26,389 nt of DNA, from the IMG/VR virus record IMGVR_UViG_3300046009_010096, positions 1-26,389 of that record; one strand, given 5' to 3'. How positions within the stretch are numbered: the first letter of the stretch is position 1; the number at the start of each line of letters is the position of its first letter. A program made the position numbers and the translations under genes. Origin of the DNA: a virus. Under the pieces are notes generated by a model. It saw nothing but the letters and a program-made list of their open reading frames with translations. It ran no database searches and was not told where the DNA came from. Positions 1 through 9,394 of this stretch are shown here, in pieces.

Positions 1-713
1 GGGTAAGTGCTGCGGGTGGTATTCAGAACACAGCAATAGGTAATTTAGTTCCTAATTCAGGCACGTTTACTCAGTTAGTTGCTTCTAGTATCAGCGTATC
101 TGGCAATGCTGTTGTTGGAAATCTTAATGTTTTAGGTACTATTACCTATATCAACAGCAACATTACCTTAGTAGTAGATCCAATTGTGGAATTAAATACC
201 GGCCCTAATGGAACACCATTGTCTGGCCCAACTCCATATGATTCGGGTTTAAAAACGCATTATTGGGATGCTGCAGACAGATCCGCATTTTTCGGTAGAA
301 TTAACAGTTCTGGTTATTTCGAGTACTATAGTAATGTTACAAGTGAATCAGGAAATGTTATCACTGGTGTTTACGGGACAATTAAAACCGGAAATCTGAT
401 CTTAACTAGTAACGCTACCATTCCGAATATAAACAGTGGTAATATCAGAAACGATAATTATTTTTATGCAAATGGAGATCCATTTACTGGTATTAAGGTA
501 ATCACTAGTTCAGCACCACCTGTAGCAGGCAACGTAGTGGGTGATCAATGGTATAATACAACAAATAATGCTATGTATGAATACCAATTTGATGGAACGA
601 ATTATTTTTGGGTAGATATTACAGGACCTGCATTTGGCTATAGCGAACAAGTAACTACTAACACTGGTAGTTCTTCAGAAACATTAAGTCCATTTTTATT
701 AATGGGCGCATAA
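1..713 (+). CDS. Tail fibre-like virion protein, 3' part (5' end outside window)
   Basis: The frame is open from base 3 to the TAA at 711-713 with no stop, so the gene begins before the window; a GTG at 186 is an internal codon, not the likely start. The visible 236 residues are Gly/Asn/Thr/Ser-rich beta-structure with the GNxxVxGN pattern of phage fibre shafts. The stretch at about 6-480 is paralogous to residues 620-806 of the collagen-like fibre encoded at 3643-9393: both have AAGG.QNTAIGN, a DP/DSIxEL segment, NVITGxYGTIKTG and a YFYANG motif. The last 60 residues contain a GDQWYN..N..YEYQFDG module, a pattern frequent in phage fibres and also seen in gp14 here. This is probably a long tail fibre or short fibre subunit; the exact T4 counterpart cannot be assigned. 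Family type is fairly sure, role is inferred. Confidence 0.75.
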   Translation, partial: VSAAGGIQNTAIGNLVPNSGTFTQLVASSISVSGNAVVGNLNVLGTITYINSNITLVVDPIVELNTGPNGTPLSGPTPYDSGLKTHYWDAADRSAFFGRINSSGYFEYYSNVTSESGNVITGVYGTIKTGNLILTSNATIPNINSGNIRNDNYFYANGDPFTGIKVITSSAPPVAGNVVGDQWYNTTNNAMYEYQFDGTNYFWVDITGPAFGYSEQVTTNTGSSSETLSPFLLMGA

Positions 714-725
714 GAGAGATTTATA

Positions 726-1055
726 ATGACAACCATATATAAAGTTTTAGGACAGATAAATCCAACTGCAAATACGTTAACAACTCTTTATACAGTACCT
801 TCAGGCAACAGTGCAGTGATCAGTACAATCAGTGTTTGTAATCAAACTGCAACGGCTACAACTTTTGACATAGCTATTAAGCCTGGAAATGCATCAATAG
901 AAAGCAAACACTATGTAAATTTTCGCACCCCCTTACCTGCTAGCGACACTGTGTTTTTAACGCTAGGTATTACTTTAGCTGCTACAGATGTAATTGCTGC
1001 CAACGCAGCTATCAGTTCAGTTAGCTTTAATGCATTTGGAAGTGAAATTTACTGA
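726..1055 (+). CDS. Small beta-rich virion protein (109 aa)
   Basis: This short protein is of a type I recall from many marine phage structural clusters: KVLGQ..P at the N terminus, then LYTVPSGNSAVISTISVCN, a mostly beta-strand body rich in Ala/Thr, and a SFNAFGSEIY end. There is no signal peptide or membrane segment. An AAGAGAGAT purine run lies 7-15 bases upstream of the ATG. Its TGA overlaps the ATG of the next gene (TGATG at 1053-1057), so the two are probably translationally coupled. Position between fibre genes suggests a tail-tip, fibre-base or fibre-associated component. The precise role is unknown. Confidence 0.7.
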   Translation: MTTIYKVLGQINPTANTLTTLYTVPSGNSAVISTISVCNQTATATTFDIAIKPGNASIESKHYVNFRTPLPASDTVFLTLGITLAATDVIAANAAISSVSFNAFGSEIY

Positions 1056-3604
1056 TGAGTATAAAATCTACCAGCATTAGTTCGGCACGACAGCAATCTG
1101 TTCAATCAAAAAGTGCAGGATTTATTTTTGTGGCAAATGCCTATGCAGCCACTGGCGCAGCGATTGGGCAGGCCACGGACATTAAACGGTATGTGGTAGT
1201 ACCTGGACAAACCGAAACTATTCAACAAATTGCAGGGGGTAATGCGCCAACTGTAAGCAGTGTGGTAGTAACAGATAGTAATTGGGTGCCTACTGGACTA
1301 AATGTAATTGATAATCTTACTGGTGGGTACATAGAAATAAATGGCACGGGATTCGATTCTGGCACTACAGTTTATCTTAATGGGCAGTCTATTACTACAA
1401 TTTTCGTCAACAGCACATTGTTGCGAGTAACTGTTCCGCCTTCAGCTATTGGTACTTACAGTTTAATGATTTTCACCAGTACAGGCACAGGGGTTATATA
1501 CCTAAATTTAGACTTTTCGTCTGCACCTGCCTTTATTACTGCTGCAGGTTCATTGGGATCTACATACGAATTATTGCCATTTAGTTATACTATACAAGCT
1601 AATGCAGATTCTAATATAGCGTTTTCTGTGCAGTCTGGCAGTTTACCTGCCAATTCTAGTTTGCAATCAAATGGTGTACTTTCAGGTAATGGTCCTGCTG
1701 TAGAAAACAGTACCCTATATTCCATTGTGGTACTAGCAGAGGATCAAGAAAATCAAACTGCAACTAGAAGTTTTAATTTTACTATATTACCTGACTTAAT
1801 TACTTGGTATAATCCTAGTGGTAATGTATCCTATGTGTTCCCTACAAATTTTCCAATGAGTCAAACACAAGGTAATGTTACATTAAATGCACAGGCAATT
1901 AGTAATCAACCCATTACTTATACCGCTAATACTTTACCCACAGGGATAACTTTAAATGGAAATTTAATTTCTGGAACTCCCACAGTTCAGGGTAATGTGT
2001 TTAGTTTATTGTCTGCAACCAGTGCAGTTACAAACAAAACAGCTAACGTATTAGTGACATTTAAAATAAGAAACACTTTCGACGTAAACAATTATCAACC
2101 CTATTTTGCCAATTGCATTGCACTGGAAAAATTTGACGCCGCCGGTCAATTTATATCTCCCGATGGTACTAATCTATATGTTACGGACACTCTTAACGAC
2201 AGGCTTATTCAATATACCATGCAGGCAAATACTTTATCTACAGCAACCGTTTCAGCTACCTTAGCTATTACCGCGAATGGTCTTGCAGCCAGTAATCCAC
2301 AAAGCGTGATTTTTAAAGATGACGGCACAAAAATGTTTGTGGCTGCTGATCCTAATACTCCATGGATAAATGAATATGTTTTATCTCAACCTTGGAATAT
2401 AAATTCTGCAGTATTTGTCTCAAATTTAAATGCAAGTCCTTTCAGTGCGATTAGTATCGATAGTATTGCGTTCGCAAATTCGGGGCAACGATTATACACT
2501 ATGTACAGTTCTGGTGTAAGAGAGTGGACATTAGGAACTCCTTGGCAAATTAACACTGCGGTTATAACTTCCAGATCTACAAGTCTTCCTGTAGGCACTT
2601 ATGGTTTTGTTGTTACTAATGATGGTACTACTTTATGGAATGCTAATAGTTCTACTATTCAAAAAAGAAGTTTAACTGTTCCATTTCAGATCAATGCATC
2701 TACTGTATTACAATCTGCAAGTACTTTGCCTGCGACAACTCCATTCATAAACAGCTCTATTAATAGTATTAGGTATATGCAAATTAGCAGCGATGGCCGT
2801 CGTATTTACTATATAGCTGATCCATTGGTGAATCCAATTGTGTTTACAACCGAACTTACTGTGCCCAATGACTTAACTTCGATGCAATATAATGAATTGT
2901 CTGGATTTTATGGTTATACGGCCACTGGTCTTAGAATAAAAGATGATGGCCTTAAACTTTGGGCAGTAGACGGACTAAATCTAAATAACTTATCAGAATA
3001 TACATTATCTAGAGCTTTTGACGTAGGGTCGGCCAATATCGTAAGTAATCTAGCAATTACATTAACCAGTTCCACAGGATTGGCTTTTAAAGATGACGGT
3101 ACTAGGCTTTTTGTATCAAATGCAACCAGAATTAACGAATATACTTTAAGTACACCGTGGCAAACAAATAATGCGGTTTTAGCTGGTAATTTGACTGTAA
3201 CTACTATTACTAATGATTTAGCGTTCAGCTCTAATGGGGATAGAATGTTTCTAATTAATAGTAGCTCTGATAATATATTAGAATATCATTTAACAACCCC
3301 TTGGCAAGTTAATACAGCAGCACAAAGAGGAACCTATAGTATAGTTGCCTATGAAACAGCAGGCAGTAGTTTATTTTTCAACAGTTTTGGAAATGTGGTC
3401 TTTTTCACAGGTACTGGTTCGGACAGTATCCATCAATTAAATCTGTCTACACCCTGGCAAATTAATACTGCTTCTTATATAGGGAATGTTTCTTTGGCCT
3501 TTTACGAAACTGCACCGGTAGGTATGTGTTTAAATTCTACTGGAACCAATTTGTATTTTAGTGGGTCCACGTATGATTTAATTTATCAATGGAAATTAGG
3601 ATAA
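1055..3604 (+). CDS. Large virion adhesin: IPT/TIG and Ig-like domains followed by a 10-repeat beta-propeller
   Basis: The 849 residues divide as follows. Residues 1-60 are an N-terminal attachment-like segment. Residues 65-150 resemble an IPT/TIG Ig fold (GGYIEINGTGFDSGTTVYLNG, then TLLRVTVP). Residues 155-245 and 255-340 are two He_PIG/cadherin-like Ig modules (GSLPANSSL..NGVLSGNG; NTLPTGITLNG.LISGTP). Residues 345-849 hold ten copies of a roughly 50-residue unit with the pattern [FI]xxDGtxLyv...I.eytLstPWqINtA, for example KDDGTKMFVAAD and KDDGTRLFVSN. This unit looks like a beta-propeller blade and is common in marine phage fibre proteins. The start is fixed by TGATG coupling to the gene before. 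There is no secretion signal, as expected for a virion protein. The likely function is binding to a host surface polymer (inference). Confidence 0.78.
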   Translation: MSIKSTSISSARQQSVQSKSAGFIFVANAYAATGAAIGQATDIKRYVVVPGQTETIQQIAGGNAPTVSSVVVTDSNWVPTGLNVIDNLTGGYIEINGTGFDSGTTVYLNGQSITTIFVNSTLLRVTVPPSAIGTYSLMIFTSTGTGVIYLNLDFSSAPAFITAAGSLGSTYELLPFSYTIQANADSNIAFSVQSGSLPANSSLQSNGVLSGNGPAVENSTLYSIVVLAEDQENQTATRSFNFTILPDLITWYNPSGNVSYVFPTNFPMSQTQGNVTLNAQAISNQPITYTANTLPTGITLNGNLISGTPTVQGNVFSLLSATSAVTNKTANVLVTFKIRNTFDVNNYQPYFANCIALEKFDAAGQFISPDGTNLYVTDTLNDRLIQYTMQANTLSTATVSATLAITANGLAASNPQSVIFKDDGTKMFVAADPNTPWINEYVLSQPWNINSAVFVSNLNASPFSAISIDSIAFANSGQRLYTMYSSGVREWTLGTPWQINTAVITSRSTSLPVGTYGFVVTNDGTTLWNANSSTIQKRSLTVPFQINASTVLQSASTLPATTPFINSSINSIRYMQISSDGRRIYYIADPLVNPIVFTTELTVPNDLTSMQYNELSGFYGYTATGLRIKDDGLKLWAVDGLNLNNLSEYTLSRAFDVGSANIVSNLAITLTSSTGLAFKDDGTRLFVSNATRINEYTLSTPWQTNNAVLAGNLTVTTITNDLAFSSNGDRMFLINSSSDNILEYHLTTPWQVNTAAQRGTYSIVAYETAGSSLFFNSFGNVVFFTGTGSDSIHQLNLSTPWQINTASYIGNVSLAFYETAPVGMCLNSTGTNLYFSGSTYDLIYQWKLG

Positions 3605-3610
3605 TTTTTG

Positions 3611-3618
3611 AATAAATA
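3611..3618 (+). promoter_or_regulatory. T4-type late promoter motif before the collagen-like fibre
   Basis: AATAAATA lies 25 bases upstream of the ATG of the collagen-like fibre, in a 38-base gap between genes. T4-like phages use TATAAATA/NATAAATA elements read by the gp55/gp33/gp45 late apparatus. A TATAAAG string follows at 3627-3633 but it overlaps the ribosome binding site. The motif matches well, but AT-rich sequence makes chance matches common. Confidence 0.5.
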
Positions 3619-3629
3619 TTTTGTATTAT

Positions 3630-3634
3630 AAAGG
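3630..3634 (+). promoter_or_regulatory. Ribosome binding site deciding the fibre start
   Basis: AAAGG sits 8 bases before the ATG at 3643. An out-of-frame ATG at 3639 is closer and opens only a six-codon frame, so 3643 is the supported start; it gives the MSFPTSP..NQ N terminus typical of marine T4-like fibre proteins. Confidence 0.55.
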
Positions 3635-3642
3635 TAAAATGA

Positions 3643-6600
3643 ATGTCATTTCCGACTAGTCCCGTTGATAATCAGGTTGCAACAGTAAATGGAATTACTT
3701 ATAGGTATAGTTCTGCTAGCAATTCGTGGACTAGAATAGTTGTCACTCCCGAAAATTTTGTAACCAATTCTATAGTTGTTAATAATACTGCCCAATTTTC
3801 CAGCATTAATGCTAGCGGTAACGCAACAATAAATGGTTTAACTATTAATAACTCGGCAACCATTGGAACAACATTAGGGGTGACAGGTAACGTAATAGCG
3901 GGTAATGTTACAGGTACGGGCAAAGTTGTTGCAGGAGAGTTTTTTTACAGCAATGGAGTAGCCGCAGTCGGTCCACAAGGACCGCAAGGCCCACAGGGAA
4001 TACAAGGCCCACAAGGACCACAAGGACCACAAGGAATTCAGGGACCACAAGGACCCATCGGTCCAATTGGTATTCAAGGACCACAAGGCCCACAAGGACC
4101 ACAGGGAATACAAGGCCCACAAGGACTACAGGGAATACAAGGCCCACAAGGGCCCATCGGTCCAATTGGTATTCAAGGCCCACAGGGTCCACAGGGCCCA
4201 CAGGGAATACAAGGTCCCATAGGTCCAATTGGTATTCAAGGCCCACAGGGAATACAAGGTCCACAGGGCCCACAGGGAATACAAGGTCCACAGGGACCCA
4301 TAGGTCCAATTGGTATTCAAGGACCACAAGGACCACAAGGGCCACAGGGAATACAAGGCCCACAAGGTCCACAGGGTCCACAGGGCCCACAGGGAATACA
4401 AGGTCCACAGGGCCCACAGGGACCCATCGGTCCAATTGGTATTCAAGGACCGCAAGGACCACAAGGACCACAAGGACCACAAGGACCACAAGGACCACAA
4501 GGACCCATCGGTCCAATTGGTATTCAAGGACCACAAGGACCGCAAGGGCCTATAGGCCCAATTGGACCAATCGGGCCACAAGGACCGCAAGGGCCTATAG
4601 GCCCAATTGGTATTCAAGGACCGCAAGGACCACAAGGACCACAAGGACCACAAGGACCACAAGGACCCATCGGTCCAATTGGTATTCAAGGACCACAAGG
4701 ACCACAAGGACCACAGGGCGAGCAGGGAATACAAGGCCCACAGGGACCCATCGGTCCAATTGGTATTCAAGGCCCACAGGGACCGCAAGGTCCACAGGGA
4801 TTACAGGGAATTCAAGGACCGCAAGGTCCACAGGGATTACAGGGAATTCAAGGATCGCAAGGTCCACAAGGACCGCAAGGTCCACAAGGGCCACAAGGAA
4901 TTCAAGGGCCGCAAGGACCACAAGGACCACAGGGTATTCAGGGAATTCAAGGGCCACAAGGACCGCAAGGAATTCAAGGACCGCAAGGAATTCAAGGACC
5001 ACAAGGTCCACAAGGGCCGCAAGGAATTCAAGGACCACAAGGAATTCAAGGACCCCAAGGTCCACAAGGCCCTATAGGACCAATTGGACCAATTGGTCCA
5101 CAAGGACCTCAGGGTCCACAAGGTAATCAAGGCACACAAGGACCTCAGGGTCCACAAGGTAATCAAGGCACACAAGGACCTCAGGGTCCACAAGGAATTC
5201 AAGGACCACAAGGCCCAATTGGTCCAATTGGTATTCAAGGTCCGCAAGGTCCACAAGGAATTCAGGGACCACAAGGCCCACAAGGAATTCAGGGACCACA
5301 AGGTCCACAAGGAATTCAAGGGCCGCAAGGGCCGCAAGGGCCGCAAGGTCCACAAGGTCCAACTGGTCCTGCTACAATTATTAATGCTACAGATAATAAT
5401 TCTACAACTGCATTATATCCAGTAATGGTAGGTGCTGCGGGGACTAACCAACCCCCAAATGTTTCGATTAATAAACTTACATTTAACGCAAGTGCAGGTT
5501 CATTGACGGCAGCTGGCGGACTTCAAAATACTGCAATTGGCAATGTAATACCTGCTGCAGCTTTTTTTACCACAATCCAAACTAGCGGAACGGCTACAGT
5601 AAACAGTCTTTACGCAAATACAAGTTCGACTGTTGCGGGTAACTTAACAGTTAATGGTAACTTAATAGTAAGTGGTAATGTAATTGCCAGCGGATCCAAC
5701 AACACCTTCTTCACTGACAGCATTATTGAATTACATACTCTACCAAATTTAGCCAATTTAACATTCAATGACGGTAAAGATATAGGTGTTAGATTTCATT
5801 TCTATAAGACTCAAAATGATAATTCATTTTTAGGTTGGCAAAATGAAACGGGGTATCTAGAATGGTTAGGATCTGGAGCAACTGAAGACGTAAATGCCAA
5901 TGTTATTACCGGGACTTATGGGACAATTAAGACTGGGGAATTAATTTTAGCCAATTCCACTGCTGCTATTTCCACAAGCACAGGTGCATTAGTGGTTAGT
6001 GGTGGTGCAGGAATAACCGGTAATGTGTATGCCGGCAACTATTTTTATGCAAACGGACAACAAGCAGTAGGTCCACAAGGTCCACAAGGGCCACAGGGTA
6101 TTCAAGGACCGCAAGGGCCTACTGGACCAGTAGCTGGTGCTGCTAACCAGGTTGTGTACAAAAATGCAAGTAATGTTGCAGCAGGAAGTGCTAGTTTTAC
6201 ATTTGATGGTAGTCAACTTTTATCTGTACCACAAATTACATTAAGCAATAGTCAAGGTGATGAAGGTGGAGAAATACTATTAGCAAAGCCTGCCACAAAT
6301 GCAACATATACTGGAACTGGTATTACTATAGATGCTTATCAAAATAAAATAAGAATCTTTGAGCAAGGTGGTACCGCAAGAGGCGCATATATTGATATTA
6401 CTGCAGCAGCAGCAGGTGTAGGAACTAATTTATTAGCAGGAGGTCCTCAAGGCCCTCAAGGACCACAAGGACCGATCGGTAATTTAGGACCACAAGGACC
6501 ACAAGGACCAATCGGACCTATAGGACCACAGGGACCACAGGGACCACAGGGACCGATCGGTAATTCAGGACCACAAGGACCACAAGGGCCAATTGGGCCG

Positions 6601-9393
6601 ATTGGTCCACAAGGTCCGCAAGGTCCACAAGGACCAATCGGTTTACAAGGTCCGCAAGGTCCGCAAGGACCAATTGGAGTACAAGGACCACAAGGCCCAC
6701 AGGGACCAATTGGCAATCAAGGCCCCATTGGTCCAACTGGTCCAATTGGAGTACAAGGCCCACAAGGCCCACAAGGTCCAATTGGACCAATTGGAGTACA
6801 AGGACCACAGGGACCACAAGGGCCAATTGGACCTATAGGACCACAGGGACCACAAGGGCCAATCGGGCCAATCGGACCAATTGGTCCGCAAGGTCCGCAA
6901 GGACCGATCGGCCCTATCGGCCCTATCGGGCCACAAGGACCACAAGGGCCACAAGGACCAAGAGGTCCTCAAGGACCACAAGGTCCACAAGGTCCACAAG
7001 GTCCACAAGGATCTATCGGCCCGATAGGACCTATCGGCCCACAAGGACCACAAGGACCTATCGGCCCGATTGGACCTATCGGTCCACAGGGTCCTACAGG
7101 ACCTGGTACTAGTATACAAACTAGTACATTTAGCACAAAATCGTCACAAACATATTTTCCGGTTGCAGTAACTACTAGTGGCACACCTACTACCCCATTT
7201 GATACGTTTGATTCAGTTGTTGGATTTTATTGGGAGTATATCAGTGATGGTACAGGTAATTTATTTGCTTTAACTTCTAATGTCCGTGCAGCTAATTTCT
7301 TTTATGCCAATGGAGTGGCAGTATCGGGCAGTGGACCGCAAGGACCACGTGGTCCGCAGGGACCACAAGGTCCACAAGGTCCACAAGGTCCACAAGGTCC
7401 AATCGGCAATCAAGGTCCAATAGGCCCCATTGGACCAATTGGGCCACAAGGTCCACAAGGTCCACAAGGCCCAATCGGCAATCAAGGTCCAATAGGGCCA
7501 CAAGGGCCACAAGGACCAATCGGTAATCAAGGACCTATAGGTCCAATCGGTCCAATCGGTCCAATAGGACCACAAGGTCCACAAGGTCCACAAGGACCAA
7601 TCGGTAATCAAGGACCCATAGGTCCAATCGGTCCACAAGGACCACAAGGACCACAAGGACCACAAGGACCACAAGGACCTATAGGTCCAATCGGAAATCA
7701 AGGACCTATAGGTCCAATCGGTCCACAAGGACCACAAGGACCACAAGGACCTATAGGTCCAATCGGAAATCAAGGACCTATAGGTCCAATCGGCCCACAA
7801 GGGCCACAAGGTCCACGAGGACCACAAGGACCACAAGGTCCACAAGGTCCAATCGGTCCAATCGGTCCAATCGGAAATCAAGGACCTATAGGTCCAATCG
7901 GTCCACAAGGGCCACAAGGACCACAAGGACCAATTGGTCCTATCGGAAATCAAGGACCTATAGGCCCAATTGGACCAATCGGTCCACAAGGTCCACAAGG
8001 TCCACAAGGACCACAAGGACCAATCGGTCCGATCGGAAATCAAGGACCTATAGGACCGATTGGTCCACAAGGACCACAAGGGCCACAAGGGCCAATTGGT
8101 CCGATCGGAAATCAAGGACCTATAGGCCCAATTGGACCAATCGGTCCACAAGGTCCACGAGGGCCACAAGGACCACAAGGTCCACAAGGACCACAAGGGC
8201 CCATTGGTAATCAAGGTCCTATAGGCCCAATTGGACCAATAGGGCCACAAGGGCCACAAGGGCCACAAGGGCCAATAGGAAATCAAGGTCCTATAGGTCC
8301 GATCGGTCCGCAGGGACCACAAGGCCCGATTGGACCTATAGGTCCAATCGGAAATCAAGGACCCATAGGCCCAATCGGGCCACAAGGACCACAAGGTCCA
8401 CAAGGACCAATTGGTCCAATCGGAAATCAAGGACCCATAGGCCCAATTGGACCAATTGGACCGATAGGCAATACGGGTCCACAAGGTCCGCAAGGACCAC
8501 AAGGACCTATAGGTCCTATCGGAAATCAAGGACCCATAGGACCAATCGGTCCAATTGGACCTATTGGAAATACTGGTCCACAAGGTCCGCGAGGACCACA
8601 AGGACCTATAGGTCCTATCGGTCCAATAGGAAATCAAGGACCCATAGGCCCAATTGGACCAATAGGCCCCCAAGGCCCAACCGGACCTAGCACTGCGATC
8701 AATGCTACCGCAGTTACAACTGCTGGAACTTTTTATCCTGTATTTGTAGCAGCAGCAGGCAGTAATCAAACACCTAGTGTAAGAACCACAGCCACAGCAT
8801 TTTCTTATAACCCCAGCAGTCAGGTTTTAGGAGGTGTAGCTACCTTGTCCGGTACTGCTACTAATGTTACGGTGACAGCTGGTGCATTTTCTTGGACTTT
8901 TGACAATGCAGGCAACTTTACTAAAGCATTTACCACTAATACAGGTAATATTGGAACACAAACCAACTACTTTAATACTGTATTTGCTAAAGCAACTAGT
9001 GCACAATATGCTGACTTGGCAGAAAAATTTGAAGCTGACTCAGCCTATCTACCTGGCACAGTGTTAGATTTTGGTGGTACTAAAGAAGTTACACTAAGTA
9101 CAACAAGCCATTCCAGTAAAGTCGCAGGTGTGGTATCTACTAACCCTAGTTATTTGATGAACTCTATGCAACAAGGTGAAAATGTAGTAGAATTAGCGTT
9201 AACAGGGCGAGTGCCCACAATGGTAATAGGACCAGTTGGGAAAGGAGATCGATTAGTGACCAGTCATATCCCAGGAGTAGCTCAACGGCTAGACCCAGCT
9301 CTTTATCAGCCTGGCACAATAATTGGTAAAAGTTTAGAAGAATATCATGGCAATGTTCCTGCCATGATCACTGTTGTAGTAGGTCGAACTTAA
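3643..9393 (+). CDS. Giant collagen-like tail fibre protein (1916 aa)
   Basis: Domain order: N-terminal [20 protein letters not shown] module (1-35); beta-rich GN-repeat shaft (50-109); collagen block 1 (110-577); fibre domain paralogous to the gene at 1-713 (about 620-806); seven-triplet collagen segment (810-830); beta-rich domain (831-933); collagen block 3 (934-1155); spacer (1156-1230); collagen block 4 (1231-1683); C-terminal region (1684-1916). From about residue 1787 the C terminus has [16 protein letters not shown]...KEVTL and [14 protein letters not shown], a module I recall at the ends of marine phage fibres that may aid trimer folding. Altogether 388 Gly-X-Y triplets (1164 residues) are present, nearly uncharged, dominated by GPQ, GPI, GIQ and GNQ. 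Two collagen blocks are preceded, at identical spacing, by a [YF]FY.NG motif. A trimeric fibre is inferred. Assembly as one ORF through so much repetitive DNA argues that the frame is under selection. Confidence 0.9.
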   Translation: MSFPTSPVDNQVATVNGITYRYSSASNSWTRIVVTPENFVTNSIVVNNTAQFSSINASGNATINGLTINNSATIGTTLGVTGNVIAGNVTGTGKVVAGEFFYSNGVAAVGPQGPQGPQGIQGPQGPQGPQGIQGPQGPIGPIGIQGPQGPQGPQGIQGPQGLQGIQGPQGPIGPIGIQGPQGPQGPQGIQGPIGPIGIQGPQGIQGPQGPQGIQGPQGPIGPIGIQGPQGPQGPQGIQGPQGPQGPQGPQGIQGPQGPQGPIGPIGIQGPQGPQGPQGPQGPQGPQGPIGPIGIQGPQGPQGPIGPIGPIGPQGPQGPIGPIGIQGPQGPQGPQGPQGPQGPIGPIGIQGPQGPQGPQGEQGIQGPQGPIGPIGIQGPQGPQGPQGLQGIQGPQGPQGLQGIQGSQGPQGPQGPQGPQGIQGPQGPQGPQGIQGIQGPQGPQGIQGPQGIQGPQGPQGPQGIQGPQGIQGPQGPQGPIGPIGPIGPQGPQGPQGNQGTQGPQGPQGNQGTQGPQGPQGIQGPQGPIGPIGIQGPQGPQGIQGPQGPQGIQGPQGPQGIQGPQGPQGPQGPQGPTGPATIINATDNNSTTALYPVMVGAAGTNQPPNVSINKLTFNASAGSLTAAGGLQNTAIGNVIPAAAFFTTIQTSGTATVNSLYANTSSTVAGNLTVNGNLIVSGNVIASGSNNTFFTDSIIELHTLPNLANLTFNDGKDIGVRFHFYKTQNDNSFLGWQNETGYLEWLGSGATEDVNANVITGTYGTIKTGELILANSTAAISTSTGALVVSGGAGITGNVYAGNYFYANGQQAVGPQGPQGPQGIQGPQGPTGPVAGAANQVVYKNASNVAAGSASFTFDGSQLLSVPQITLSNSQGDEGGEILLAKPATNATYTGTGITIDAYQNKIRIFEQGGTARGAYIDITAAAAGVGTNLLAGGPQGPQGPQGPIGNLGPQGPQGPIGPIGPQGPQGPQGPIGNSGPQGPQGPIGPIGPQGPQGPQGPIGLQGPQGPQGPIGVQGPQGPQGPIGNQGPIGPTGPIGVQGPQGPQGPIGPIGVQGPQGPQGPIGPIGPQGPQGPIGPIGPIGPQGPQGPIGPIGPIGPQGPQGPQGPRGPQGPQGPQGPQGPQGSIGPIGPIGPQGPQGPIGPIGPIGPQGPTGPGTSIQTSTFSTKSSQTYFPVAVTTSGTPTTPFDTFDSVVGFYWEYISDGTGNLFALTSNVRAANFFYANGVAVSGSGPQGPRGPQGPQGPQGPQGPQGPIGNQGPIGPIGPIGPQGPQGPQGPIGNQGPIGPQGPQGPIGNQGPIGPIGPIGPIGPQGPQGPQGPIGNQGPIGPIGPQGPQGPQGPQGPQGPIGPIGNQGPIGPIGPQGPQGPQGPIGPIGNQGPIGPIGPQGPQGPRGPQGPQGPQGPIGPIGPIGNQGPIGPIGPQGPQGPQGPIGPIGNQGPIGPIGPIGPQGPQGPQGPQGPIGPIGNQGPIGPIGPQGPQGPQGPIGPIGNQGPIGPIGPIGPQGPRGPQGPQGPQGPQGPIGNQGPIGPIGPIGPQGPQGPQGPIGNQGPIGPIGPQGPQGPIGPIGPIGNQGPIGPIGPQGPQGPQGPIGPIGNQGPIGPIGPIGPIGNTGPQGPQGPQGPIGPIGNQGPIGPIGPIGPIGNTGPQGPRGPQGPIGPIGPIGNQGPIGPIGPIGPQGPTGPSTAINATAVTTAGTFYPVFVAAAGSNQTPSVRTTATAFSYNPSSQVLGGVATLSGTATNVTVTAGAFSWTFDNAGNFTKAFTTNTGNIGTQTNYFNTVFAKATSAQYADLAEKFEADSAYLPGTVLDFGGTKEVTLSTTSHSSKVAGVVSTNPSYLMNSMQQGENVVELALTGRVPTMVIGPVGKGDRLVTSHIPGVAQRLDPALYQPGTIIGKSLEEYHGNVPAMITVVVGRT
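3970..5373 (+). repeat. Collagen-like block 1: 156 uninterrupted Gly-X-Y triplets
   Basis: Glycine occupies every third codon over 1404 bases. Typical units are [12 protein letters not shown] and [12 protein letters not shown]. The DNA is made of 9-base variants of CCACAAGGA and ATTCAAGGA, so it is a degenerate tandem repeat. It includes an exact 36-base tandem duplication at 5101-5136 and 5137-5172. X is mostly Pro or Ile; Y is mostly Gln or Ile and never Pro. A rare charged residue occurs (GEQ near 4718). Confidence 0.95.
6070..6132 (+). repeat. Collagen-like segment 2: seven Gly-X-Y triplets
   Basis: A short run of seven triplets, [21 protein letters not shown], follows the [10 protein letters not shown] motif. 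It separates the paralogous fibre domain from the next beta-rich domain and may act as a triple-helical hinge or folding nucleus (inference). Confidence 0.9.
6442..7107 (+). repeat. Collagen-like block 3: 74 Gly-X-Y triplets
   Basis: An in-frame run of 666 bases. In contrast with block 1, GNx triplets (GNL, GNS, GNQ) and GVQ replace most GIQ. One GPR occurs near 6958. The block ends in GPT GPG before a non-collagen spacer. Confidence 0.95.
7333..8691 (+). repeat. Collagen-like block 4: 151 Gly-X-Y triplets with GNQ-centred higher-order repeat
   Basis: An in-frame run of 1359 bases with alternating patches: GPQ-rich runs and [15 protein letters not shown] runs. A clear higher-order period of 24 residues (72 bases, eight triplets) is seen between 7675 and about 7810, and looser 24-30-residue repeats continue to the end. 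The only charged residues I saw are four Arg in GPR triplets. Confidence 0.95.
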
Positions 9394-9394
9394 C

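Noticed and set aside
3970-5373. Regular DNA repeats that could be mistaken for a CRISPR array
   Set aside because: The repeats are nine-base coding units without unique spacers, and glycine periodicity explains them.
4310-5425. Plus-strand alternative frames of Lys-Asp-His repeats in collagen block 1
   Set aside because: Frame-shifted shadows of the same repeat, fully inside the well-supported fibre gene.
7270-8769. A 499-codon open frame on the minus strand through collagen block 4, and similar antisense frames at 3874-5362 and 6456-7184
   Set aside because: They are mirror products of the Gly-Pro-rich repeat: the periodic codons leave the other frames free of stops, giving low-complexity Trp/Ser/Leu or Val/Leu repeats. 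No start signal or domain is present.
3643-9393. Host-derived (animal) collagen gene contamination
   Set aside because: The gene has no introns, phage fibre domains lie between the blocks, Y-position Pro is absent, and it is flanked by phage structural genes.
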